Positions 32,101 to 43,329 of a stretch of DNA of 64,000 nucleotides are shown one piece after another. Within the stretch, counting starts at the first letter, position 1; the number at the start of each line of letters is the position of its first letter. The DNA comes from Paguma larvata (lineage: Eukaryota; Chordata; Mammalia; Carnivora; Viverridae): positions 15,766,001-15,830,000 of the forward strand of contig CM057843.1 of assembly GCA_030068075.1 (NCBI GenBank), written 5' to 3'. Position numbers and translations under genes: made by a program. A model generated the notes under the pieces. It was given only the letters and a program-made list of their open reading frames with translations. It did not search any database and had not been told where the DNA came from.

Positions 32101-33626
32101 TCTCCTTTCTGTAACCCACGGATGCACTATTTTCAATGAGTTACCGGGACATTTTCATCTGTTGGAGACATGGTGAAGTCTTCATCTTCTGTTCACAAAC
32201 ATTGAATTATGCAGAGAAGGGACTCCACGGGCTCGTGTAAATTAAGCCAGGGTGACTCTAGGCATGGCCGGCATGATGAACTCAAACCGTACCTTCAAGA
32301 CCTTTTACTCTGTCAGCTCTAAGTTCTTTGCCTTTGCTGTCAACTTTGGCCTTCCTCACGTGGTACCCCCAAACGGGTCCAGGCAAATAGAGCTTTATTT
32401 CCAAGTGACCCATTAACCTGGGAGAAAGAGGACGGCTTTTCCAATAAGTCTGCAAAAGACTGGGGGACCGGTTGGACAACAGGTCACCTGCCCAAGCCTG
32501 GACCTGGGGTGTAGACTCTGCCCCTTTCATCCCCATGATGGAGGATGGGAGAGAGACAGGCTCGCAGACAGAACCATATGTGCCTCACAGCTCTCTTCTT
32601 CTTGGGTGGCCCACCCATTACTTTTGGCTTTTATCTCCTCTCCCACATTCCCAACCAGACCCCCTCCCTCCCCCAAGAAGGAAGAGCAAGACAATTACCC
32701 ATTTTTAGGAATTCATTCTTTGGAGTTTGAAGTCTCCCAATTTCCATACAATCCTCAGACTTCAGACCCTGCAGCCCCGAAAGCCACGTCAGTTTTCTGA
32801 CATAACTTTTCCCATCACGTGATGGTGATTTTCGGTCTTAGCCATTTCCTCTAGTACTGAGGATTCCTCTGTCCGACATCCCTTGCCCCTTGGCTCTGGG
32901 TAGTGGTGGAGCCAGGGCTGAGGGGCTCCCTCGGAAACACCTGTTAGGGAACCACACACCTGCTTCCTGATGACCTCACCCCCGGCCATTCAAGGACGGC
33001 AGCTCACAGTTCATAAATCCAAGTCGCATACCGGTCCTCAGCTCACACGTTGGACCAGGAGGCTCTCTTTCACATTACTTTCCACCCACGGTTTCTGGCA
33101 CTGGAAAATTTTGAAGTCTTTTGAGAGCCTGAAAATCCTACCCTGCACAGTATTGGCGGCCATATTTTATCATTGTAACGGCCATTGGAGGACTTATTTC
33201 TAAGTGTCGAGAAACATATTGTCACCCAAATATTAAACAAAGGGCTGCTGAGAGTTGCTGTGAATTAAAACGTAAAGGGTGAACCACAGGAAGAGGTAAT
33301 ATTTGGATATCTTACTTAGGGGAGTTATTTAGAGCTAAAGAAATGAAAAAAAAAAACACAACAACAAAATCTTTGGCTCTTCCAGAATATATTAAATCTC
33401 CCATACCTGGGTCACAAACCTTTCACTGAAGTGTGAGACACAGATGGTACTATCAAAAGGCAAACTGGTGTCAGGCTAGAGACAACCCTTCTGGAATTTG
33501 CACAGCTGCGCAGGAGGTGTGCCTGGAGGTGTATTGCATTCCCTAGGGAAGCTCTCTTAAAAATGGAGCCTCCTGGGTTTCCTTGCCAGCTTTCCTGAAT
33601 GAAATCTGCATGGGAGGGATTTAAAA
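32101..33626. other. Intergenic DNA, no gene seen
   Basis: The frames 32282-32536, 32472-32708, 32545-32800 and 32970-33203 overlap in different registers. None has family features. Confidence 0.45.
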
Positions 33627-33641
33627 CATTGTCAGGTGTTT

Positions 33642-33845
33642 TTTGTTTGTTTGTTTGTTTATTTCTGAGAGAGACAGAGCATGAGCAGGGGAAGGGCAGA
33701 GAGAAAGGGAGACAGAGAATCCGAAGCAGGCTCCAGGCTCTGAGCTGTCAGCACAGAGCCCACATGGGGCTCGAACTCACAAACCTCGAGATCATGACCT
33801 GAGCCAAAGTCGGATGTTTAACCGACTGAGCCACCCAGGTGCCCC
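33642..33845 (-). mobile_element. CAN SINE
   Basis: Minus strand, with a TTTG-repeat tail. TSD cattgtcaggt plus T-run at about 33628 and 33846. Confidence 0.96.
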
Positions 33846-33859
33846 CATTGTCAGGTTTT

Positions 33860-35010
33860 AAGCAGGGGCTTGGTTTGCTCAAACCGCAGGGCGAGGGAAG
33901 CATGGCAGTTAGCCACAAACAACCATGGGCTTACTGTCTGGGGTTGGTGACTTTCATAATAACTTTCATAAAGTTAGAACCACTTTGAGACAATGGCTGT
34001 CCCACCGAAACCGCTAGTTTGACAACGCACATTGAACCTGAAATTCGAGCGCCCGCATTCCTGAGGTCATGGTCAGAGACCCTGGCTTATAATTACTCTG
34101 TAACTCATCTGCCAGTGTTCTCATCTAACCATGATCCCTGAGTGGATTATACAATGTTTTCGTTTCAAGGGCAACTTCAAACTCGGTACACGAGGCATTG
34201 AAATGGTGCTACGCCATGACTTCCTCACAGAGTCCCATTCGAATCGCGTACGGCGGGGGCCTAATGATTTCCGAACACCAGTTTTTAAAAGCCGATTAAA
34301 GCTACTCTGGTTTTCTAGGAATTCCAAAACTCATGTTCAACTATGAGAATTCCCCCACCAAAAAAAAGAGAAACATACTCCGGCAACCGCATCTGGGGCC
34401 GAATCCTTTATTCCCAACTCCTTATGAGCACTTAATTAAAGAAGCTACTGACGAGATAGAATTCATTTCCAAAATTCCAACACTCCCGAAGTTGCGGTTC
34501 ACTTCCTCCATCTCCTTCAGGGTTTTTATCTCTGGAATTCGGGAACAAAACATATGCCTTTTGGTTAATAGGATTTTCCTTTAATGGATGATAAGGCCAG
34601 GTGATTAATAATCACCAGGCTCTGCTTGTTTTCATTAGAATGATAACATATGGGCACGCTGTTCGGGAGTGGGATCATAGAAGGGGAGATGAGAAATTCT
34701 GGTTTAGATTAAAGCAAATGGCTTGAAGAATTGGCTCTGATGAGCTCCAATTCGCTGTTGTGAAAGCTCGTAGAGATGAGCCTTCTTTCGTGTTCCCCTC
34801 CTGCGTTTGAGATTAGCTGGAGAGGACGGCAGGGGATCTTAATCTTTCTGTTTTTAGCAGTCTTGAGTCCAGTGACGTAAGTTATAAATGAGATGGGTGT
34901 GTGGGCCTCCACCAAATTCCCAACAAGCATTTAACCGTAGCCTCAAATCCAATGCACATTTATCATTATTCAACCCCACTGCTTCAGCAAAGGCCTAAAG
35001 GGATATTGGC
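33860..35010. other. Intergenic DNA, no gene or repeat recognised
   Basis: About 1.1 kb of unique-looking sequence (34100-34700 is AT-rich with a recurrent aattcc word). Frames of 60-80 codons on both strands are not convincing. Confidence 0.45.
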
Positions 35011-35040
35011 GGGGTTGGGGGTGGGGGGGAAGAGAAAGGG
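35011..35040 (+). other. G-quadruplex motif
   Basis: G-runs of 4, 5, 7 and 3 with loops TT, T and a longer A/G loop. Confidence 0.5.
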
Positions 35041-35224
35041 GCGGTGCAGATGTGTAAGGAATGGAGTCATGGGACATGGCAGAGAAATGAGGCTTTAAGG
35101 TACCAGCTGCTAATGCAGAATGGGTAAGAGCAGAAAAGAGGCCAGTGGATAAATTCAAATCCTGGCTTTGAGGCAAGGACGGCAGCCACGGACGGCAGGT
35201 TGCTGCGCTTCTGGGGGTGGAAGA

Positions 35225-35412
35225 TCGGTGTTTGCTGAACACCTGCGCGTGCCGGACCCTGGGCTAGGCTCTCGGCGACATTGCGTCTTTGGGCCTTACA
35301 GCCAAGGGAAGGAGACCTGATCATTAACCAGATTGATCTGGTTTCAAATTCTGACAATAATAAAAGTAATATGCACTCCAAGGGGTGGTTGTGAGCAAAT
35401 AAGACGATGCAG
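35225..35412. mobile_element. Ancient L2/MIR fragments
   Basis: tgtttgctgaacacctgcgc gtgccggaccctgggctagg resembles the L2 3' motif (gcacctactatgtgccaggcactg). 35335-35412 (gacaataataaaagtaatat ... ggggtggttgtgagcaaata) fits a MIR 3' end on the plus strand. Confidence 0.5.
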
Positions 35413-35421
35413 AAAAAGCAA

Positions 35422-35452
35422 ACAAACAACAACAACAACAACAACAACAAAC
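35422..35452 (+). repeat. (AAC)n microsatellite
   Basis: About ten AAC units directly before a SINE head. Confidence 0.95.
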
Positions 35453-35458
35453 AGTTTA

Positions 35459-35654
35459 GGGGCCCCTGGGCGGCTCGATTGGTTAAGGATCTGCGTCTTG
35501 GTTTTGGCTCAGGTCATGATCTCATGGTGAGTTCGAGTCCCGCATTGGGCTCCATGCTGGCAGCACGGAGCGTGCTTGAGATTCTCTGTCTCCCTCTCTC
35601 TCCACTCTCCGCTCACTGTCTGTCTCTCTCTTAAATAAATAAGCATTCAAAAAA
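35459..35654 (+). mobile_element. CAN SINE
   Basis: Head ggggcccctgggcggctcg, an older ttggttttggctcag variant body, and a tail of aataaataagcattcaaaaa. The target probably overlapped the AAC repeat, so the TSD is ambiguous. Confidence 0.94.
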
Positions 35655-35849
35655 GCAACACCAGCAAACTTAGAGTGTCTGGTTCATAGTTAACCCTCCG
35701 ATGCACGGTAAACAATAAATGTCCATCCCCCGCATTTCCCATCCCCCCATCACCAAACCCCTCAGAAAAAAACAAATAACGACAGCAAAACCAAAAGCCC
35801 ACTAGAATTAGGTGAGCATCATTGGGCCCATTTCATAGCTAGGGCACGT

Positions 35850-36370
35850 AAGTGTTTTCCAGGGTTCTGTCTCTGCCCACTTCTCTGTACTTCCTCCTCT
35901 GTAGTCTGTGTGTCCAAACCTCAATCGTCACATGCCCTGCCAAAGAAGCTTCTCTTCCTGACTTTTGATTTCTACCAGTTCAATGTCAGTTTTTCTGCTC
36001 ATAGACTTGAAGCTATACCATCATATTTGAGTCCCTCATTCACTGCAATCTCATGTGGCAGACAAAGCAAAATGGCCTATTAACTCAACCACCACATTTC
36101 TCGGGTGTGTCTGTTCCCTTCCGTGGCCACTATGCTGATTTGGTCCCCAACCTATTGTCACTGGATCGTTTTGGGGTGCAATCTTTAGCGACGGTTTTGG
36201 CTATTCCAACCTTCTATCATCTAGCCTAACCCGAAACTAATTTCCAATGATATGGCCGACAAACACCTCATGCTTTGATAATGTCCTGCCTCTGCGTGGT
36301 TACGCACAGAGTTCTCTGCCTGGATTCTCTGCACCGCCCCCCCTTCTTCCAACCATCTTCACCACCATAT
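35850..36370 (+). mobile_element. L2 3' fragment
   Basis: Text follows the L2 3' region, ending in gataatgtcctgcctctgcg, tggttacgcacagagttctc and tgcctggattctctgcaccg, which mirrors 'tgcctctgtgcctttgcacatgctgttccctctgcctggaatg'. Strongly diverged, no open frame. Confidence 0.6.
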
Positions 36371-36379
36371 GCTGAAACA

Positions 36380-37611
36380 CTGAACGTTTTTGGGGTACAT
36401 CTTTGGTGAGATAGAACTCACAGACTGCGTGGGGTGTTCGTCTAAATTGTACCGTTCAGCGGGCTTGGGTCTATTCATTGAGTTGTGAAACCATCATTGT
36501 AAGAAATAATAGAACATTCTCATCAGCTCCAGAAGATACCCTGTACTCTTGTTTTCACCCAACTTCCCAGTGCCCCAGCTCTAGGCAAACAGTAAGCTAC
36601 TTCCCGTCTCTGTCGATGTGCCTTTTCCGGACATTTCATATCAATGGAATTACATAATATGTGGTCTTTGGGTTGGCTCCTTTTATTTAGCATAAAATTT
36701 TCAAGATCCATTCATATCGTCGTAGCATGTCTCAGTATTTCATTGCTTTTCATGGCTGAGATCTATTCCAGCAAGTGGATATATCCCATATTGCTTATCC
36801 ATTCGTCAGTTGGTAAACATTTTGCTACTTTGGCTATTATGAATAGAGCTTCTATGACCCTTCACAGACACATATTTATTTGAATACCTGTTTTCGATTC
36901 CTTTTGGGTATCTCCCAAAAACTAGAATTGCTGGGTTGTATAGTAACTCTGTTTAATCATTTGAGAATCTGACACTCTGTTTTCACAGTTTGGGGTCTCT
37001 ACCATCAGGGTGTAAGGGTCCTAATTTCTTTACATTCCCATCAATATTGGTTATCATCTGACTTTTTGATTATAAACATCCTAGCAGGTGCGAAGTGGTA
37101 TCTCACCGATTTGCATTTCCTTGGAGGCTGACGATGTTGAGCATCGTTTCTTATGCTTGTTGGTTATTTTTATATCTTCTTTGAAGGAATGCTATTCATA
37201 CGCTGTCCATTTTAATTGATTTATTTTTCTTTTTATTATTGAGTGTTTTTATATATATTCAAATACAAGTCCCTTTTCCTATATATAATTTGCAAATATT
37301 TTCTGCCATTCTTTGGGTTGTTGTTTTCACTTTCTTGATAGTGTTCTTCGGTTTTGAAGCACAAAAATCCTTCATTTTGATGAAGTTTACCACATAAGTT
37401 TGTTTTCTTTTGTTGCTTGTGCTTTTTTTTTTTTTTGGCCTTCATATTGAAGAATCCATCGATTGCCAAATTTAAAGTCTCTCGATTTACACTTGCATTT
37501 TTTTCTTGGAGCTTTATAGTTTTTGGCTCTTACCTTTTGAACTCTGAACCATTTTAATGGACGATGAGTTAATTTTTGTACATGACGTGAGGTAAGAACC
37601 TCATTTTTATT
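36380..37611 (-). mobile_element. Old L1M 3' region, minus strand
   Basis: The complement of an L1M 3' end in order: tctattcattgagttgtgaa accatcattg, tagcatgtctcagtatttca, atggctgagatctattcca, ttgcttatccattcgtcag, ctttggctattatgaata, agaattgctgggttgtatag, aagtggtatctcaccg, ttgcaaatattttctgccat, cactttcttgatagtg. The 79-codon plus frame 36644-36883 is antisense to it and not a gene. A SINE ends it at 37612. Confidence 0.88.
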
Positions 37612-37806
37612 TTTTATTTTTGTTTTTTAACTGTTTTAGACAGAGAGAATGCATGCAAGAGAGCAGAGGAGGGGCAGAGGGAGAGGAGAGAAAGACTCTT
37701 AAGCAGGCTCGAGGGCCAGCATGGAGCCCAACATGGGGCTCGATCTTATGAATCGTGAGATCATGACCTGAAGCAACATCAATAGTTGGGCCATCCAGAA
37801 GCCCCG
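37612..37806 (-). mobile_element. CAN SINE, diverged
   Basis: Minus strand with several substitutions (gggccatccagaagcccc head). Approximate TSD aacctcattttt / agcatcatttt, inside the L1M text. Confidence 0.88.
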
Positions 37807-37899
37807 AGAGCATCATTTTGTAAAAGCCCCAACTCAAATGTTCTATTTCCATTAAGTCATTTATGAGCTTAGAGGATGATGATAATTAAAACACCAACT

Positions 37900-38115
37900 A
37901 CCATCAATAAAGCATCTTCTATGAGATAAGCATGAGTTTCTTTTCCTCATTTTTATCTTATTCTCATGCTAAAAGAAAGTTATTAAAAGAATATGGGTTA
38001 ATAAAGTGTGTTTATCCCTCTCTTATAAATGCAGACGGTTAAGTCACTTGTCCAGGTTGGTGGCAGATTTAGGAACCAAATTAGGTCTGCCTCTACTTCA
38101 TCCTGCTCTATACTG
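37900..38115 (-). mobile_element. MIR element
   Basis: Plus-strand text tataaatgcagacggttaag tcacttgtccaggttggtgg cagatttaggaacc is the complement of the MIR core. Confidence 0.7.
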
Positions 38116-38239
38116 TCTTCTAAGTGATACTAGCCATCTCCCTCTTTTGAGCCCTGATGTAACTTTGTGTGTGCCTCTTGTGTTGGGTACCCATCACGTT
38201 CTTTCTTGAATTCTAGTGTCTTTATATTTTAACTAAACT

Positions 38240-38335
38240 CTTGAGCTAACAGATCTATGAGGGCAGCAAACCCATTTATTTTGTGACCCCCACAGTCTCT
38301 ATCACAATACATAAAAGGCGGCTAATAAATATCAA
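38240..38335 (+). mobile_element. L2 3'-end fragment
   Basis: tctatgagggcagcaaaccc, tgacccccacagtctctatc and ggcggctaataaatatc match the L2 terminal motif (gagggcagggac...ggtgctcaataaat). Confidence 0.7.
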
Positions 38336-38644
38336 AGGCAAATCACCTGAATAGTAAACTCAGCAGTTTACTAACGTCAGAGTCTGGAAATTCACCATAA
38401 TTGCCATTAGGTGATCAATAGGGATAAAAATGAGGTGTCTCTATCTTCAATAAGAATGTAGAAATGATATTGCTGCTTGACCAATAAAAAGCATAATACG
38501 GTTCAAAGCAGAAATATTCAAGGTATACTTCAGGCCAACAAGGCTTGACTCTAACCTGAAGGAAGGTATTAGAAGTCTAAAGAAGTAGGGAATGCACATA
38601 TCCCTCAGTAGGGCATTTATTAGGGTCATTGAAATATAGATGAT
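38336..38644. other. Intergenic DNA, no gene seen
   Basis: Unique-looking. The 60-codon minus frame here is not convincing. Confidence 0.5.
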
Positions 38645-39115
38645 TATTCTGGTTATCCATTACTATGTAAAAACTACCCCCGAAACATAGTGGAGTTGAG
38701 CAATTTATTATTATTTCTTACAGTTCTTTGGATTGACTGAACTCAGCTGGTTTCTCATTCGGGGAGATTTATAGGTGCAGACAGATATCGGATGAGGCTG
38801 AGGGCAATTAAAGGTCCGGTGGCATTGAGTGGCCAAGGAGACACCTTCAAAGGCTGGCTGTTGAAGCCAGCTTGGCATGCTGCTGAGGTTGACAACGGGC
38901 ACACCTCCGTGTGGTCTTTCTATGTGGCACAGGCCTATTACAATAGGTGCATAGGTTCCAAGACTGAGTAATCCAAGACACCAGATAGAAACCGCAAGGC
39001 TTCTTATGACTTGGCCTAGGAAATCATAGAAGTAGTGTCTGTCCACTTTCGCTACATGCTATTGGTTAGACAAGTCAATGAGGCCAGCCAAGATTCAAAG
39101 AGAGGAAATTAGAAA
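38645..39115 (-). mobile_element. MLT1-type MaLR solo LTR
   Basis: The complement of an MLT1 LTR: ttatccattactatgtaaaa, acatagtggagttgagc, ttatttcttacagttctttg, and at the far end gctattggttagacaagtca and aggccagccaagattcaaag. No internal gag or pol sequence. The 111-codon minus frame is inside the LTR. Confidence 0.75.
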
Positions 39116-40199
39116 CCACTTCTTGACTGAAGAAGTAGCATGCATGTACAAGAACAGGATGGTTTTGTGGAGGCCATTTTGAAGAGAGCGACCACAAAGG
39201 TAGAAAGTAAAGGAGGGTAGAATTAATCCAAGGGAGAGTATTTTCTGGATCGGGGACACGACTACCTGTTCTATTGATGGATGACTTTCCTCTTGTTTCT
39301 TTGAGAAACTTTTACTCACGATTTTCATAGATTCCAAGTTCATCCAGCAGCAAGGGATGCAAATAAAATCCAAAGGCTACTAAGTGATAGTAAAAGTATG
39401 AGAAGACACATCAAAACCAAATAAGTTTCACTGGATCTGTCATGCAATCTCAATTCTTTTAATGACTTTAGGTGAGCAAAGGACTTTCAGTGGGCCAACC
39501 GCAAAGTAGAACCCTGTCCTTGTGGCCTTCCTTTCTTACTGGACTCTCATGCTTGTTTGTTCCCTCAGTCTCATTTTCTGAAGCTGTTCTGACCATTACC
39601 CTTGACCCTCACAAGTTTTAATTCCTTTCCCTGGTTCTGTGTCTCCACCCAGGCCCCGTGTTTGAACTGTAAACTGGTTTCCCGTCCAAGAACTCCATCT
39701 GATTTTTATTATTCACCTTTTCAACATCTTGCACTACAGCAATTACTTCTCTGATGTCACTTCATTCTTAGAATATTGAGTATTGAAGCCTAAAAAAAAA
39801 AAGGTACCTATTTTAATCATGAGTTTCAGCACACTTTAAGACCAACTGATGAGAAAAAGGTGTGTTTCTGGATATTACTCTGCAGAGAATGTTTTAACCT
39901 CTGAGCTAGGAAGATGAGGGCACGATGATTCCAGAGTGATGTCTTATTAAGTGGACACCAAGACAGGATCTGTATAATGTGATGAAGATGAGGAAAAGAA
40001 GAAAAAGAAGGAGATTCTGCTTTACTCCTATGGCAGAAGAGCTAACGGCTTCGTAATATGTGACATTTTTAAGCCTGTAACAAAAATGCGGAGATTAAAA
40101 AAATCAAGAAAGAAATCAGAGTAAAAAAATTGATACTGTCCAGGACATGAAAAACAAAACAAAACAAGCAGCGGACACTTCTGTATTTTAAAAGGCACT
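39116..40199. other. Intergenic DNA, no gene seen
   Basis: 39500-39790 is C/T-rich and may be another L2 piece, but the match is too weak to call. The 92-codon minus frame 39095-39373 has no domain. Confidence 0.4.
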
Positions 40200-41110
40200 T
40201 AAGTACAGTGCATATCAAAATATGAGTCATGGTCAAGGCTGCAATCCCAGGAACATGCATAGCTTTAAATCAATTAATTAGATAAGGAAATGAGTGTAAA
40301 TATATATTCAGCCCAAGATGGTGAAATATAACTTAAAATAAGTAAGGAAATTAGAGGAAGAAAACCAGAAATTACTACATTTAAGACAGGGAAAAAAATC
40401 TGCATAGTTATAAAGAATTCTCAGAGCTGGTTTCTTTGAAAACATTAACAAGATGAACATGTTAAGATTAGCGAAGGGGAAAAAAGAATGCATGCAAATT
40501 AAGGATGAGAGAGGGCATTTACCTACATACGGAGGGGAGACTAAGAAATGGGAGAAATATACATTCTGCTCTGTGTTAATAATCTGGATTAAACGAGCAA
40601 TTTACAAAGAATATAAACCTTACCACGGAAGAACAAGATAATGAAGAGAACGTTAGCAATGTTTCCAAAGAATTGTTTTCCCTCAAAATCTAGTCCTAGG
40701 CAGTTTCATGGATAAATTCTTTGCAAGACTTGATGAAATTTCTTCTACTTAAGTTGCTTCTGGGCAGAGAAAAAGAAGGAAAGCTAACCTAATCTGTTTC
40801 GAAAGTTAGGTTAACCTTAAATGTGAAACTGGAGAAATAGGATCTTTCAGAAGAAAACCATATATCAGCTTTTCTTATGAACATAAATAAAAAAAATTCT
40901 CTCATATCAGTAAATAAAATAAGCCACATCCACATGGCCAAGGAGGTTTTCCTCTAGATTTACAAAATATTATACATATTATACCTATAAATAATATATA
41001 TATATATTATTAATAACCCAAAGAGACAAAAAAATCATTTCAATTAGTTCCAAAAAGACATTTTTATAGAATTCATTTACATTCCTTACTTACAATAAAT
41101 ACAAACATGT
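40200..41110 (+). mobile_element. Old L1M ORF2 fragment (RT region), decayed
   Basis: Parallels L1 ORF2 DNA: gagctggtttctttgaaaac attaacaagatgaac, then ggcagtttcatggataaatt ctttgc, cttttcttatgaacataaat and atccacatggccaaggagg. All frames are closed by stops. A short (TA)n run lies at about 40995-41010. Confidence 0.65.
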
Positions 41111-41224
41111 GTTTGTAACATAGTGATATGTGTCCTTCATCGCAGAATTAATGGAATCATTAGCACCATAATACTTAGTTTTGGAACACTAGGGTGTTGC
41201 CGTTAACGTTGGAAATAAGATAAA

Positions 41225-41500
41225 GATATGTGCCCATGAGGTAACCTTACAGCTGGTCTTTCAGCTTTAATCCCTTCCTGTTCTCTGCCGTTGGGTCAAA
41301 ATGTTCCTTTAATCTGGACATGTAATCATGTTACTGTTCTTTATAACTTTATTGACTTCCTTCTATTCTCAGGATGGGAACCACCATCATTAAGATGATT
41401 CTCCATCCTCCAGAGCATGGCTCCTCCCCAGCTTTCCTTCCTCACCTCAGTGGGTTGGTATCTGTAAGGTACTTGGACTAGTGCAGGGTAAGGACATAGC
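41225..41500 (+). mobile_element. L2 3' fragment (first part)
   Basis: catgtaatcatgttactgtt, ctttattgacttccttctat and tctcaggatgggaacc resemble 'gatcatgtcactcctctgcttaaaa...ctccaatggcttcccatc' of L2. Confidence 0.5.
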
Positions 41501-41504
41501 AATG

Positions 41505-41622
41505 AAGATGAGGAGAAGGAGGAGGAGGAGGATGAAGAAGAGGAGAAGAAGGAGGAGGAGGAGGAGGAGGAGGGGAAGGAGGAGGCAGAGAAGAAGAAGG
41601 AAGACGAGGAGGAGAAGGAAAG
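41505..41622 (+). repeat. (GGA/GAA)n polypurine tract
   Basis: About 118 bases almost free of pyrimidines, with imperfect GGA, GAA and GAGGAG units. The 94-codon poly-Ser/Phe minus frame here is repeat translation. Confidence 0.97.
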
Positions 41623-41639
41623 CATTCTCCCTGGAGCTC

Positions 41640-41915
41640 TACCTTCTAGACTTCTGACTTTCAGTCAGCCCCTCAACTGTGGTATGTACTCTCCTCCTCA
41701 GGGACCTCACATGTCTCCTCCCCAACTAGACCACGATTCCATTTTTCAGTGAGATATCATCCTTCAAAACCCAGTCTCTTCCAGCTCATTGACATTGATC
41801 TTCATTTCACTCATTGGAGCTTTATTTTTATGTTTATGTGATTGCTTTTCAAATTTCTAGAACAGAGTCTCTGATTCATGCAACCTATGTCAGGTCCCTC
41901 CATAGTCTAACCAAC
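41640..41915 (+). mobile_element. L2 3' fragment (second part)
   Basis: Continues L2-like text past the polypurine tract: catccttcaaaacccagtct and ctagaacagagtctctgatt. Probably the same L2 copy as 41225-41500. Confidence 0.45.
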
Positions 41916-42098
41916 TGTGTTCAGAGGTGAAGACTCCTGTGACGGCTGGCAGCCCCACTATCTTCCATTTTGGAAGATGAGGAGGGGGACAGAGTTGCTA
42001 GTAAAATGAGGGGGTTGGACAGGCCACCCGCCATGAGCACTGCTGTGTGAAAGAGTTCCGGAAGTGCTAACCAAGAAACGTGAGAGATAAGACAAAAG

Positions 42099-42153
42099 AT
42101 ACACACACACACAAATACACGCATGCGTGCGCGCACACACACACACACACACA
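42099..42153 (+). repeat. (AC)n with alternating GC core
   Basis: acacac, then cacgcatgcgtgcgcgcaca, then a further CA run: continuous purine-pyrimidine alternation of the Z-DNA-prone type. Confidence 0.95.
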
Positions 42154-42457
42154 CAGATTCCTCGCTAGGGTATGCTAAAATGATTCAAAAGAAAAAGAAA
42201 ATCCTTTAACTTTAATAGAGCAATTTGTGAAGGTGTCACTTATAAAATTAATGTATAGAGTTATGATTCGAGACGACAGAATGAGCACTTGCTTCAGTCT
42301 TTTTCCTCTTGTCCCAATCCCTAGGCATGAGAACAAAAGGATGCCCAATTCCTAATAGTCTGGAAAGAGGAACAAAAGCGGTGACCTTTTTGGCATAAGT
42401 TACGTCGAATCCCTGAAAGGTGGAAAAAAAAAAAAGCAGGTGAGTTCAGTTTGGACA
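42154..42457. other. Intergenic DNA, no gene seen
   Basis: An A13 run lies near 42424. No other feature. Confidence 0.5.
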
Positions 42458-42471
42458 GGAGAGCCATATTT

Positions 42472-42661
42472 TTTAAAAATGTTTATTTATTTTTGAGAGA
42501 GAGCATGGGGGGAGGGAGAGGCAGAGAGAGAGGGAGACACAGAATCCGAAGCAGGCTCCAGGCTCTGAGCCGTCACCACAGAGCCCCACATGGGTCTCAA
42601 ATTCATGACACTCGAGATTATGACCTGAGTCACCCACTGATGGAGCCACCCAGGCACCCTT
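42472..42661 (-). mobile_element. CAN SINE, diverged
   Basis: Minus strand, with a short deletion in the head (gacctgagtcacccactgat). Diverged TSD ggagagccatattt / ggagggtcacattt. Confidence 0.93.
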
Positions 42662-42675
42662 GGAGGGTCACATTT

Positions 42676-43202
42676 CAAAACATGGTAGAGCAGTCATAGG
42701 CAGAAGGGGCAATTTGGAGGTGCGGACATTGAGAGTAAGACGGGCTTGGCGATCGAATGGAATAGCCAAGTGGGTCTCCCTTCAGCATCTTGCACCACCG
42801 CCTCCACCAGCACACGGAACTTTGGCCCAGGCAGTGGGTACAGGAAGATCTGTCCCAGGGGTGCCTAGGAGAGAGAGTGCCCAGTGCCTAGATGGTAGTA
42901 ATACCCAGAACCAACAGAGAGCTTCTGCATGCGGAAGAAGTCCCTGGCACCTCCCAGAGGAGAGGGGGGGTCCCATCTTTCCCCCTCAAAAAGAAGGTTG
43001 AGCTTAGGCATTTGCGTAGAGACTTTGGGACCATCACACACTTACAGAAGGCTAATACCCTGAGAGAGATCAATTACCTAGTGCAGGGAAAACAGGATTA
43101 ACACAGGAGGAAGAGGACAATGGTCCCCAGAGAAGTGCAGGAAGACATTCTGCTCATGAAGATCTTGGAACTGAGTTTAATTCTCAAAATTAAAAAGGCA
43201 AA
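42676..43202. other. Intergenic DNA, no gene seen
   Basis: GC-richer sequence with overlapping frames on both strands (42660-43001 plus, 42782-42976 and 42888-43073 minus). None has a recognisable domain or splice context. Confidence 0.45.
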
Positions 43203-43320
43203 ACGACAAAGCACCAGGTGTTGTATGGAAGTGTTGAATCACTACATTCTACACCTGAAACTAATATTACACTGTCAGCTAACTAACTGGAATTTAAATA
43301 AAAACTTAAAGAAAGAAACC
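43203..43320 (+). mobile_element. Carnivore L1 3' end, severely 5'-truncated
   Basis: ggtgttgtatggaagtgttg, aatcactacattctacacct, gaaactaatattacactg, aactggaatttaaataaaaa: the terminal 110 bp of a carnivore L1 and its polyadenylation signal. TSD not clear. Confidence 0.85.
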
Positions 43321-43329
43321 CCACAGCAC

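Noticed and set aside
41341..41625. 94-codon poly-Ser/Phe frame
   Set aside because: Translation of the polypurine tract.
42660..43001. 113-codon plus frame
   Set aside because: Begins at the SINE edge, overlaps two minus frames, no recognisable domain.
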